From contig URMF01000001.1 of the NCBI GenBank assembly GCA_900548855.1, positions 62,001 through 126,000 of the forward strand: 64,000 bases of DNA. Direction: 5' to 3'. The notes under the pieces are model-generated. The model ran no database searches. It worked only from the letters and a program-made list of their open reading frames with translations, and had not been told where the DNA came from. Source of the DNA: an uncultured Eubacteriales bacterium. Its GTDB lineage: Bacteria > Bacillota > Clostridia > Lachnospirales > Lachnospiraceae. A program made the position numbers and the translations under genes. Every line of letters begins with the position of its first letter. Positions within the stretch are counted from its first letter, which is position 1. Shown one piece after another: positions 52,524 to 60,150 of this stretch.

Positions 52524-53504
52524 TCACCTCGCTCCTAATTTTTGTACGGTACCCGCCGACCTGCCATGCCCATCGTCCTCCGAATCTCGGAACACATATT
52601 TAAAGAACAGCTTCTGCAACAGGGTCGCAAATAATATAATAATCAACAAGACAACCGCCATAGCCGATGCCAGACCTACCTTTTGCTGTGTATGTGCAAT
52701 CTGATGCATAATTACAAAATAGGTACCGGTTCCATTTGCACCATCCGTAATAACATAAGGCGGTTCAAATGCACTCAGCGAACCAGTGATGGATAGGATT
52801 ACATTCAGCACAACAATGGTCTTGATATTTGGCAGAATTATGTAAATAAACTGCTGGAATTTATTGGCACCATCCAGCATGGCTGCTTCATACAAATCTC
52901 CGTCCACCGACATAATCGCACCGATAAAGAGTACCATATTCTGTCCAAAATAACGCCATACCGAGGTACCCACCAGTGAGAAGTTATTGATGCTCTGATC
53001 CATTAACCAATACGGAAGATTGTCTAAATCAAAACCGCACCACTGCAATACTGTATCAAACACAAATCCTCTGGTATAGAAAAATTTAAATATAAAACCA
53101 ACCGCAATACCATTGATTAGATATGGGAAGAACATAAATCCTTTAAAAATATTGCCTCCCTTTACTTTAAAACTCAATATTGTAGCCAGATACAAGGATA
53201 ATACAAGCTGGATAACCGAGCCCAACATATAATATAAGCTAAGCTTTAATGCTCCAAAACAGTCATCTCTCTGAAATACGCTGATATAATTCTGAAGTCC
53301 AACAAATGTTCTTTCACCCACATATTTCATCCTATAAAAGCTGTATCCTACCATCTCCGCAAAAGGAAGATAGGTAAATACAAACAAAAGCAAAAGGGGA
53401 ATTGTCATAAAGGCAATCATTACTAAAACCTTCTGGCCTTTTCTGCTGGATAACCATCCTGAAGAAGTTTTCTCTTTCTTTTTTTCCTTCTTTTCTTCTT
53501 TCAT
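52524..53504 (-). CDS. Carbohydrate ABC transporter permease (MalF-like)
   Basis: 326 residues with a Lys-rich cytoplasmic start and six membrane segments. EAA loop: DGDLYEAAMLDGANKFQQFIYIILPNIK. Beginning GQKVLVMIAFMTIPLLLLFVFTYLPFAEMVGYSFYRMKYVG, it is a standard MalF/LplB relative. It lies between the binding-protein gene (107-base gap with a strong hairpin) and the second permease gene. GGAGGAAG precedes ATG 53504. Confidence 0.94.
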   Translation of the reverse strand: MKEEKKEKKKEKTSSGWLSSRKGQKVLVMIAFMTIPLLLLFVFTYLPFAEMVGYSFYRMKYVGERTFVGLQNYISVFQRDDCFGALKLSLYYMLGSVIQLVLSLYLATILSFKVKGGNIFKGFMFFPYLINGIAVGFIFKFFYTRGFVFDTVLQWCGFDLDNLPYWLMDQSINNFSLVGTSVWRYFGQNMVLFIGAIMSVDGDLYEAAMLDGANKFQQFIYIILPNIKTIVVLNVILSITGSLSAFEPPYVITDGANGTGTYFVIMHQIAHTQQKVGLASAMAVVLLIIILFATLLQKLFFKYVFRDSEDDGHGRSAGTVQKLGAR

Positions 53505-53545
53505 ATAGCTTCCTCCTCAAATCTGCGCAACATTCCTTAGTTAAT

Positions 53546-53578
53546 TTGAGTCAAGGAGAACCACTCTCCTTGACTCAA
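53546..53578 (-). terminator. Intercistronic hairpin between binding-protein and permease genes
   Basis: TTGAGTCAAGGAGA and TCTCCTTGACTCAA form a perfect 14-bp stem with a 5-base loop. No T run follows on the minus strand, so it is more likely an RNA-stabilising or partial-stop hairpin that allows excess binding protein. Confidence 0.75.
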
Positions 53579-53610
53579 TATTCACCAATCCAGAGAAGCG
53601 CGAATTCAGA

Positions 53611-55017
53611 TTATTCGGTTACCTCGATTCCCAAATTCTTCTGTGCTGTCTGCCACTTCTCAGTCCACTCTGCCATAATTTCATCAAATGTCTTAGAACC
53701 TGTAGCTGCTGCTTCTACGATACCCTGAACCTTAGCATCACCGCCAGCATTGAATGAAAGCTCACTCTCTGCATTCATATCGTTCATGAAGTCTTCTTCA
53801 CCTTCTAATGCAGGTGCATTCTCAACAATTGTTGCACTGCTGAAATCAAAGGTTGTCTCTGCTGTCTTAGAGATTGGATAACCTCCCTCTAACTCACACC
53901 AGCCAGACTCCTCAACCATCCACTTAACAAATACCATAGCAGCCTTCTGGTTGTCTTCTGAAGTATCGGCGCTGATACCATAGCAATAATCAGGACCTGC
54001 TGTTGCATACTGAACACCATTTACAGTAATCGGGAATGGCATATATGCAATATCATCCGGATGGTCGCCTGCCGCCTTCATCTGAGCGATTGCCCATGAA
54101 CCAAGTACCATACAGCCAATCTCGCCATTGTTAATCATAGCCTTACAGCCTTCCCAGTCAGTTGTTGTATAATCTTCCTCAGTTAATTTCTGAGAAACTG
54201 CATCATATAACATCTTGTATAATGCATAAGCGCCTGTTCCATCACCATTGTCCTTAAATGGCTCAGCAGTGTGAACAAACTTCTGATTTAACCATGTCTC
54301 ATCACCTGTTGTAATTGCTCCAAGATATGCATCCCACTGACCACCCATAGTCCAGCCTGCTGCGTAGTTGGTATACAAAGGAATTGCATCTGTCTTCTCG
54401 TCAATTGCCTTTAATGCCTCAATAAATTCATCCGGAGTCTTAGGTAACTCTGTTATACCTGCCTCCTCAAATACCTTCTTATTGTATAAGAGACCCTGTG
54501 CATTACCCATATAACCAATACCATAGCAATTTCCATCCTGTTTCCACTGCTCTGGGAAATTGATGTACTCAGCCATCTCTGTCGTTGTGCCATATGGAAT
54601 AAAGTATGTAGAAAGCTCTGCCTGGTCAATTGCAGGAATGAACATTACATCGCCCCAATCGCCTGTAGAAAGACGAAGCAGCGCATCCTCTGCATAATCA
54701 GTAATACCTTCTGTCTCAACTGTGATATTTGGATAAACCTCATTGAACTTGGCAATCAGGTCAGCCATTGTTCCATCCTCTTCACGGTCTGTCTTATGGT
54801 GAAGGAACTTAATTGTTGTTGTCAGGTCTGTGTAATCCTCACCAAGCTTAATAGAACCGTAGGTTAAGTCTTCTGATGCTTCTTCTCCATCTGCAGAAGA
54901 CTCTGCCTTTTTCTCAGTAGTGCTTTCACTTTCTGTGGTGTCTCCGCCGCCGCATCCCACCAGGGATAATCCAAGGGCAGCTGTCATAGCCATTGCCATT
55001 ACTTTTTTCAATTTCAT
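53611..55017 (-). CDS. Extracellular sugar-binding lipoprotein of a CUT1 ABC transporter
   Basis: 468 residues from ATG 55017 (AAGGAGG upstream). The signal peptide ends LSLVGC (lipobox), followed by GGG and an acidic Ser/Glu linker. Family-1 solute-binding features: LTTTIKFLHHKTDREEDGTMADLIAKFNEVYPNITVE, GIGYMGNAQGLLYNKKVFEEAGI, MINNGEIGCMVLGSWAIAQ and YCYGISADTSEDNQKAAMVFVKWM. Next to GH36 and an AraC regulator, the likely ligand is an alpha-galactoside such as raffinose or melibiose; that is inference from context. Confidence 0.93.
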   Translation of the reverse strand: MKLKKVMAMAMTAALGLSLVGCGGGDTTESESTTEKKAESSADGEEASEDLTYGSIKLGEDYTDLTTTIKFLHHKTDREEDGTMADLIAKFNEVYPNITVETEGITDYAEDALLRLSTGDWGDVMFIPAIDQAELSTYFIPYGTTTEMAEYINFPEQWKQDGNCYGIGYMGNAQGLLYNKKVFEEAGITELPKTPDEFIEALKAIDEKTDAIPLYTNYAAGWTMGGQWDAYLGAITTGDETWLNQKFVHTAEPFKDNGDGTGAYALYKMLYDAVSQKLTEEDYTTTDWEGCKAMINNGEIGCMVLGSWAIAQMKAAGDHPDDIAYMPFPITVNGVQYATAGPDYCYGISADTSEDNQKAAMVFVKWMVEESGWCELEGGYPISKTAETTFDFSSATIVENAPALEGEEDFMNDMNAESELSFNAGGDAKVQGIVEAAATGSKTFDEIMAEWTEKWQTAQKNLGIEVTE

Positions 55018-55325
55018 GTAAAATCCTCCTTTTCCTTTTAACATGTTTATGTTTAGTCCAGCAATTTTTGCTTAAATTAAGTTTAATATATTTTTATATT
55101 TAAGTCATCATTCAATATTGCATTTTATATATTATTATTGATATCTTTATGCATTTTTTCCATTCATTCAGAAATTTGCGCCATTTTTTGTATGATTTTT
55201 TTGCATTAACTTTAATTTTTATCTATTATTTACTCTATTTTTTACTCTTTTTAACCTTAATCTACGCTGTATTTTATTGTTTTTTCCTTATTTTTTCCAA
55301 TAATTCCAAGTACTATATATTAATA

Positions 55326-55354
55326 TTGACACAATAACTTATTATTGCTATATT
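55326..55354 (+). promoter_or_regulatory. Sigma-A promoter of the araC-type gene
   Basis: TTGACA, 17 bases, TATATT. The roughly 430-base divergent region 55018-55445 is very AT-rich; besides this promoter I see only a weak minus-strand candidate (TTGAAT ... TATATT, 19-base spacing, near 55085-55115) for the ABC operon, and no clear cre site. Confidence 0.7.
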
Positions 55355-55445
55355 AATAATAAACAAAAAGTTACAAACGATTATCAAAACAACAAACATG
55401 AATATCATAATATTTCTAAACAAGCAAAAAAGGAGGCCATCTGTT

Positions 55446-56327
55446 ATGAGCTTTGAAAATACCTTTTTACATACCCTTTCCTCCCAATCCGTCTCCGTGA
55501 AAGGTAAAACCCTTTCCGATTATCTTCCACCTTCCATCCCCTACAGTATACAGGCTGCAGACCATTTAATTTACTTAAAGGCTGCCGGAACCACATCCTT
55601 TCCTGCCAACACCCACTATACACAACAGCATTTTCATTCCTACCTGCTCATACACTCTCTTTCCGGAAGTGCTCTTCTCCAATACGAAGATGATTCCTAT
55701 CCCATTACAGCAGGCAGCCTTCTTTTTATTGACTGCCGCACGGAATATACCCTGCACTGCTCCACCCCTTGGAAATTCCAGGCGCTGTTCTTTGACGGCT
55801 ACCCGGTTCCTTACTATTACGACATTTATACACAGATTGCCCTCCCCGTAATCAAGCTTCCGGAAGCATCTCTTTTTCCACAGCTGTTTACAAGAATTAT
55901 CCTGCAAAATTTTAATCATCCCGAACTGACAAATGCTAAACTGCTAACTGAAATTTTAACCCATCTTCTCTGCGTCTGCCAGGACACCTATAACGATACC
56001 GGTATGCCCTCCTGGCTTATCCAGCTCAAAGAAACTCTGGATACAGACTATGCCCAGCATTTTTCCCTGGACGAATTATCCCAGCATTTCCATATCAACA
56101 AATATCAAATCTGTCGGGATTTCAAAAAATATCTTAAGACTACGCCATTGCAATATATCAACAGCATCCGCTTAGAACACGCAAAGGAGCTTCTACAGAA
56201 CACCTCTCTTCAGATTAACGAAATCAGCTGGCAGGTAGGATTCGAAAATGTGAATTACTTTATCCAGCTTTTTAAAAGAGAAAACGGCACAACTCCAGCC
56301 CTGTACCGAAAAAAACGAATCCAGTAG
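55446..56327 (+). CDS. AraC-family transcriptional regulator
   Basis: 293 residues. The N-terminal cupin-like ligand domain (HYTQQHFHSYLLIHSLSGSALLQYEDDSYPITAGSLLFIDC) precedes a C-terminal double HTH: FSLDELSQHFHINKYQICRDFKKYLKTTPLQYINSIRLEHAKELL and INEISWQVGFENVNYFIQLFKRENGTTPALYRK. The second HTH carries the AraC signature. ATG 55446 follows AGGAGG at 9 bases. It is divergent from the sugar transporter operon and next to GH36, so it probably activates both. Confidence 0.93.
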   Translation: MSFENTFLHTLSSQSVSVKGKTLSDYLPPSIPYSIQAADHLIYLKAAGTTSFPANTHYTQQHFHSYLLIHSLSGSALLQYEDDSYPITAGSLLFIDCRTEYTLHCSTPWKFQALFFDGYPVPYYYDIYTQIALPVIKLPEASLFPQLFTRIILQNFNHPELTNAKLLTEILTHLLCVCQDTYNDTGMPSWLIQLKETLDTDYAQHFSLDELSQHFHINKYQICRDFKKYLKTTPLQYINSIRLEHAKELLQNTSLQINEISWQVGFENVNYFIQLFKRENGTTPALYRKKRIQ

Positions 56328-56389
56328 CAGGACTATCGGGTCATAATTTTCCATACAGGAAACCTTCCTCCCAAATAGGTAATTACGAA

Positions 56390-56420
56390 ACTCAAAAAAG
56401 AAAAGGAGGCTTACGCCCCC
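56390..56420 (-). terminator. Terminator of the alpha-galactosidase gene, with the stop codon in its loop
   Basis: On the minus strand, GGGGGC-GTAA-GCCTCC followed by TTTTCTTTTTT. The TAA stop codon of the gene lies in the tetraloop, so the terminator stem begins inside the coding sequence. Confidence 0.75.
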
Positions 56421-58609
56421 TCATCCGCTCTGACAAAATGATATAATCTGCTCTGTGCATCTCCCCAGGGTCTTTGTATCAGAAAACCACCATGCATCAG
56501 CATTTCTCCGGTATATTCCTGTCCAGTCTCTTCCAAACAGTATCTTGCTTCCGGCAAAAGCCCCTGAAGAAAGATTCGCCGGCTGTGATAATTTGCCTCT
56601 CCCATTACCTGTACATAGGTTACCAGTGCCTCCCTTTTATCCTTTTTTACCACCTGCCAGCAGTCATGGGTATGGTTCTCCCGAAAGGAAGCAATCCGGT
56701 AATAATCTCCCTCCCGTACCATATCATTATATTTGTGGTAAAGCTTTATCTGCTCCGTTATCGCCAAGCGCTCTTCCTGTGGTATTTTGGTTATATCCAG
56801 CTCATAACCGAAGGTGCCCGCCAACGCCACATGTCCTCTAGTCTCAAACGGCGTCACCCTGCCAACCGTATGATTCGGGCAGTCGCTTACATGTGCGCCA
56901 ATGGAAGACAATGGATACAGCAGAGCCGTTCCCTCCTGGATGCGCAGCCGTTCCACAGCATCCGTATCATCCGAGCACCAGATTTGCGGACTGTAGTAAA
57001 GCATTCCCGGATCAAACCGCGCACCGCCTCCTGAACAGTTTTCCAGAAGAAGCTTAGGAAATTCCGTAACAAGTCTTTCTTGAAGCTGGTAAACTCCCAG
57101 CACATAGCGGTGAAACAATTCTCCCTGCCGGTCATGTTCCAAGGCAAAGCTCCCCATATCACTAAGTTGACGGTTCATATCCCACTTTACATAGGATATA
57201 TCTGCACTTCTGAGCACTGCCGCAAGCATCCCATACACACAATCCACTATTTCCTGCCGGGATAAATCCAGCACATACTGCTGTCTGCTCTCCGATGCTT
57301 CTCTACCCGGAATCTGGATGGCATAATCTGGATGTGTCCGGTAGAGCCCGGAATCCGGCGAAATCATCTCCGGCTCAAACCAGATTCCAAAGGATAAGCC
57401 AATGTCCTTCACCTGCTCCACCAAATCAGCCAGACCTCCCGGCAGTTTTTCCCTATTTACCTGCCAATCACCCAGAGAGCAATTATCAGCATTCCGTTTT
57501 CCAAACCAGCCATCATCCATAACCAGCATTTCGATACCGCATTCCTTCGCCTCTCTGGCAATCGCAAGAAGCTTATCCGTATCAAAATCAAAATAAGTTG
57601 CCTCCCAGTTATTAATCAGAACCGGGCGTTTCTTATGTAAATACGGACTGCGGATTAAATGATTCCGGTAAAGGTCGTGAAGTGTTCTCGTCATGCCGCC
57701 AAGCCCTTTATCCGAATAAACCAGAACAACCTCCGGTGCCGTAAATTCCTCTCCCGGATTCAATTTCCACCGAAAATTGTAAGGATGAATTCCCATGGTC
57801 ATGCGCACTGTATCAAACTGGGTCAGCTCTGCCTGCCCCAAAAAATTTCCAGAATACACAAAATGCATTCCATACACTTCGCCAGACTCCTGGTTCGTCC
57901 CCGGCGTCAAAAGCGCCAAAAACGGGTGCTCCTGATGACTGGATTCCCCTCTTATGGAGGACACCATCTGTTTACCATGCCCAAGAGCCCTCCTCTCTAT
58001 CTGCCGTTCCCTTGCCCAGGAGCCGTGAAGCGACAGCATTTCAAATTCCCTGTCGTCCATATCCAGACAAGCGCTATACACTTTTTCCAAATAGACCGGT
58101 TCTTCCCCTATATTCTGAAACTGTACGCTTCTTGCCACCACATCTAAGTCCGTAAAAATACTATAGGAAAGAAGCATCTTCACCTTCAGTACCTCATCCA
58201 CCATAGTAATTTCCAAGGTCTCGCAGGAATCTGGTGTCCCGAAGGTTGCCGGAAGACCCGGCAGTTTTGGCTTGCCAGCCTTTATTTCGTGAGATTGATA
58301 GACAAACTCACATCCCAGATGCCCCTTCGTGCTTCGCACCTCCACGCAGCTTTCTCTATAATCCCCCACACCGCCAAAGGAATACTCCATCGGAAAGGAA
58401 TCCAAAAAAGAACATTTTTCCCTTTTGTTTTTGGAGGGAACGTAAGGTGCCTCTTCCGTCCTCAGCAAATACGCCCCGTCCAGGCTTTCTATTTTCTTTC
58501 CAAAATGAATGTGCCCCAAATATTTACCGTCTGCCAGCCCCATCATATAGGTAGCATGCGGTGTCTGCAATCCAAAAACCTGTTTTTCCTCATCATAAAT
58601 GATAGCCAT
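56411..58609 (-). CDS. aga: GH36 alpha-galactosidase
   Basis: 732 residues. Hydrolyses terminal alpha-1,6-galactose from raffinose-family sugars or melibiose; no signal peptide, so intracellular. The N-terminal beta-supersandwich is followed by the catalytic barrel with WEATYFDFDTDKLLAIAREAKECGIEMLVMDDGWFGKR, the nucleophile in YVKWDMNRQL, ENCSGGGARFDPGMLYYSPQIW, the acid/base Asp in CSDDTDAVERL, and a C-terminal beta-domain. ATG 58609 (MAIIYDEEKQVFGL) is the usual family start; GTG 58621 is an alternative. It is convergent with the AraC gene and belongs functionally with the ABC importer. Confidence 0.95.
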   Translation of the reverse strand: MAIIYDEEKQVFGLQTPHATYMMGLADGKYLGHIHFGKKIESLDGAYLLRTEEAPYVPSKNKREKCSFLDSFPMEYSFGGVGDYRESCVEVRSTKGHLGCEFVYQSHEIKAGKPKLPGLPATFGTPDSCETLEITMVDEVLKVKMLLSYSIFTDLDVVARSVQFQNIGEEPVYLEKVYSACLDMDDREFEMLSLHGSWARERQIERRALGHGKQMVSSIRGESSHQEHPFLALLTPGTNQESGEVYGMHFVYSGNFLGQAELTQFDTVRMTMGIHPYNFRWKLNPGEEFTAPEVVLVYSDKGLGGMTRTLHDLYRNHLIRSPYLHKKRPVLINNWEATYFDFDTDKLLAIAREAKECGIEMLVMDDGWFGKRNADNCSLGDWQVNREKLPGGLADLVEQVKDIGLSFGIWFEPEMISPDSGLYRTHPDYAIQIPGREASESRQQYVLDLSRQEIVDCVYGMLAAVLRSADISYVKWDMNRQLSDMGSFALEHDRQGELFHRYVLGVYQLQERLVTEFPKLLLENCSGGGARFDPGMLYYSPQIWCSDDTDAVERLRIQEGTALLYPLSSIGAHVSDCPNHTVGRVTPFETRGHVALAGTFGYELDITKIPQEERLAITEQIKLYHKYNDMVREGDYYRIASFRENHTHDCWQVVKKDKREALVTYVQVMGEANYHSRRIFLQGLLPEARYCLEETGQEYTGEMLMHGGFLIQRPWGDAQSRLYHFVRADEGA

Positions 58610-58790
58610 AACCGTTCCCACTTTCTTTTCAAATTATTATCCGGATATTTTACCTGTATGTATTATCATTCGGATGTGGCTATTCTAAAACATTTCTCAG
58701 GAGAATACAAGATGTTTTAATCTAATTTTAACTAAAATATATTAAACTATTTCAATTTTTACTTTAAATAAATTATATTGCTATATATGC

Positions 58791-58819
58791 TTGAAACCAG
58801 GGCGGTTTCACTATATAAT
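58791..58819 (+). promoter_or_regulatory. Promoter with embedded dyad operator upstream of the GNAT gene
   Basis: TTGAAA (58791), 17 bases, TATAAT (58814-58819). Overlapping the -35 and spacer is the perfect dyad TGAAACC-agggc-GGTTTCA (58792-58810). A repressor bound here would block RNA polymerase; the regulator is not known. The preceding gap from 58622 is AT-rich without other features. Confidence 0.7.
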
Positions 58820-58866
58820 ATCTTTGCGAAAACAGAGAGACAAACTGAGACTTATAGGAGAAGGAA

Positions 58867-59316
58867 ATGGTTATCCGGAAATACCAGTCATCCGATTGCA
58901 AAGAATTAGCAGAACTGTTTTATAATACTGTTCATACAATTAACGCTCGAGATTATACGCAAGAACAATTAAATGTATGGGCAACCGGAAAAATAGATTT
59001 ACAAAAATGGAATCAATCCTTTCAAGAACATTGTTGTATGGTTGCAGTTGATGCTAAAATTATTACAGGCTTTGGAGATATGGATAAAACAGGCTATCTT
59101 GACCGGTTGTTTGTTCATAAAGATTATCAGGGAAAAGGTATTGCCTCCGCCATTTGCGACAGATTGGAACAAACAATTACAGGAAAAATCATTACCCATG
59201 CCTCTATTACAGCGAAACCATTTTTTGAAGGCAGAGGATATAAAGTGATTAAGGAACAACAGATACTCAGAAACGGAATTATATTAACAAATTATCTTAT
59301 GGAGAAAAATCGATGA
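58867..59316 (+). CDS. GNAT-family N-acetyltransferase
   Basis: 149 residues. Typical GNAT layout: MVIRKYQSSDCKELAELFYNTVHTIN at the start, a conserved GFGDMDKTGYLDRLFVHKDYQGKGIASAICDRLEQ segment containing the acetyl-CoA pyrophosphate loop (YQGKGIA), and a C-terminal FFEGRGYKVIKEQQI. The small-molecule acceptor is unknown. AGGAGAAGG precedes ATG 58867. Its end overlaps the next gene by 4 bases, so the two are co-translated. Confidence 0.9.
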   Translation: MVIRKYQSSDCKELAELFYNTVHTINARDYTQEQLNVWATGKIDLQKWNQSFQEHCCMVAVDAKIITGFGDMDKTGYLDRLFVHKDYQGKGIASAICDRLEQTITGKIITHASITAKPFFEGRGYKVIKEQQILRNGIILTNYLMEKNR

Positions 59317-59864
59317 TTATTTTGATTACAGGTGCTTCTCATACAGGCAAGACCTTACTGGCACAGAAACTTCTTGAAACATACCAATATCCATATTTAT
59401 CCATTGATTTGTTGAAAATGGGATTAATCCGGAGTGGAAATACAGAATTGACACCGGAAGATGATGGCAAATTAGAAGTCTATTTATGGCCGATTGTCCG
59501 GGAAATGATAAAAACTGCTATTGAGAATAAGCAAAATCTTATTGTAGAGGGCTGTTACATTCCGTTTCACTGGAAAAACGATTTTGCTGACAAGTATCTA
59601 AATGAAATTCGTTATTACTGTCTTGTAATGAGCAGAAATTACATTGAACAGCATTTTTCGGATATCAAAAACTACGCCAATGAAATCGAGCAGCGCATGG
59701 ATGATACATGCTGCACCATGGATTCTGTGCTTGCGGATAATGCAAATTACCTTGAAATGTGTGAAAAATACAGCTGCAATTATATTCTGATTGATGATTG
59801 TTACCAGATAGATATTGATAATGAAAATGCCGGCGACCGGAATCGAACCGGTACGGGAGTATAA
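59313..59864 (+). CDS. P-loop kinase-like protein whose 3' end runs into tRNA-Leu
   Basis: 183 residues. Walker A TGASHTGKTLLAQKLL at the N-terminus, then YPYLSIDLLKMGLIRSG, LIVEGCYIPFHW and a basic/acidic C-terminal half, like small zeta-toxin- or shikimate-kinase-fold proteins. The last 12 or so codons (AGDRNRTGTGV) are antisense to tRNA-Leu and are probably not native, so the original C-terminus and stop codon seem to have been lost or replaced. Substrate unknown. Coupled to the GNAT gene by an ATGA overlap. Confidence 0.75.
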   Translation: MIILITGASHTGKTLLAQKLLETYQYPYLSIDLLKMGLIRSGNTELTPEDDGKLEVYLWPIVREMIKTAIENKQNLIVEGCYIPFHWKNDFADKYLNEIRYYCLVMSRNYIEQHFSDIKNYANEIEQRMDDTCCTMDSVLADNANYLEMCEKYSCNYILIDDCYQIDIDNENAGDRNRTGTGV

Positions 59865-59914
59865 GTCCCGCAGGATTTTAAGTCCTGTGCGTCTGCCAGT
59901 TCCGCCACGCCGGC
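59828..59914 (-). tRNA. tRNA-Leu (anticodon UAA)
   Basis: 87 bases. Acceptor stem GCCGGCG / CGCCGGC, D arm from TGGCGGAACTGGCAGACGC, anticodon stem-loop CAGGA-CTTAAAA-TCCTG (UAA), long variable arm GCGGGACTTATACTCCCGT typical of class II tRNA, T arm ACCGG-TTCGATT-CCGGT. The 3' CCA is not encoded. Confidence 0.97.
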
Positions 59915-60011
59915 ATCTCTATTGAGAAATCCGTGTCACGACTGTCTCCCACCGGAGCATACGCCTGACCATCCGGCTCCGTCTTACAACTAACCTTCGG
60001 CTGACACGAAA

Positions 60012-60093
60012 TGGATGGAGGTGGATTCGAACCACCGAAGCAATATGCAGCAGATTTACAGTCTGTCCCCTTTGGCCTCTCGGGAATCCATCC
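60012..60093 (-). tRNA. tRNA-Tyr (anticodon GUA)
   Basis: 82 bases. Acceptor stem GGATGGA / TCCATCC, anticodon loop containing CTGTAAA (GUA) with stem CAGA/TCTG, a long variable arm as expected for bacterial tRNA-Tyr, T arm GGTGG-TTCGAAT-CCACC. The 3' CCA is not encoded (A then TTT). It precedes tRNA-Leu in the same orientation, so the two are probably processed from one transcript. Confidence 0.97.
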
Positions 60094-60150
60094 ATAGTTT
60101 ATAACCAATTTGATATTATAGCTTAACCCACCAAAAAAATCAACACTTTT

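Noticed and set aside
55018..55445. Catabolite-responsive (cre) site upstream of the sugar operon
   Set aside because: A TGATAATCGTTTGTAA stretch is close, but its half-site spacing does not fit the 14-base cre consensus.
58867..59864. GNAT plus P-loop pair as a toxin-antitoxin system
   Set aside because: Known GNAT toxins pair with a small RHH or HTH antitoxin, and zeta-type toxins with an epsilon antitoxin; neither partner is present.
59915..60011. A third tRNA between tRNA-Tyr and tRNA-Leu
   Set aside because: No T arm with TTCGA, no anticodon loop and no D arm could be placed, although the outer 7-bp stem is tRNA-like.
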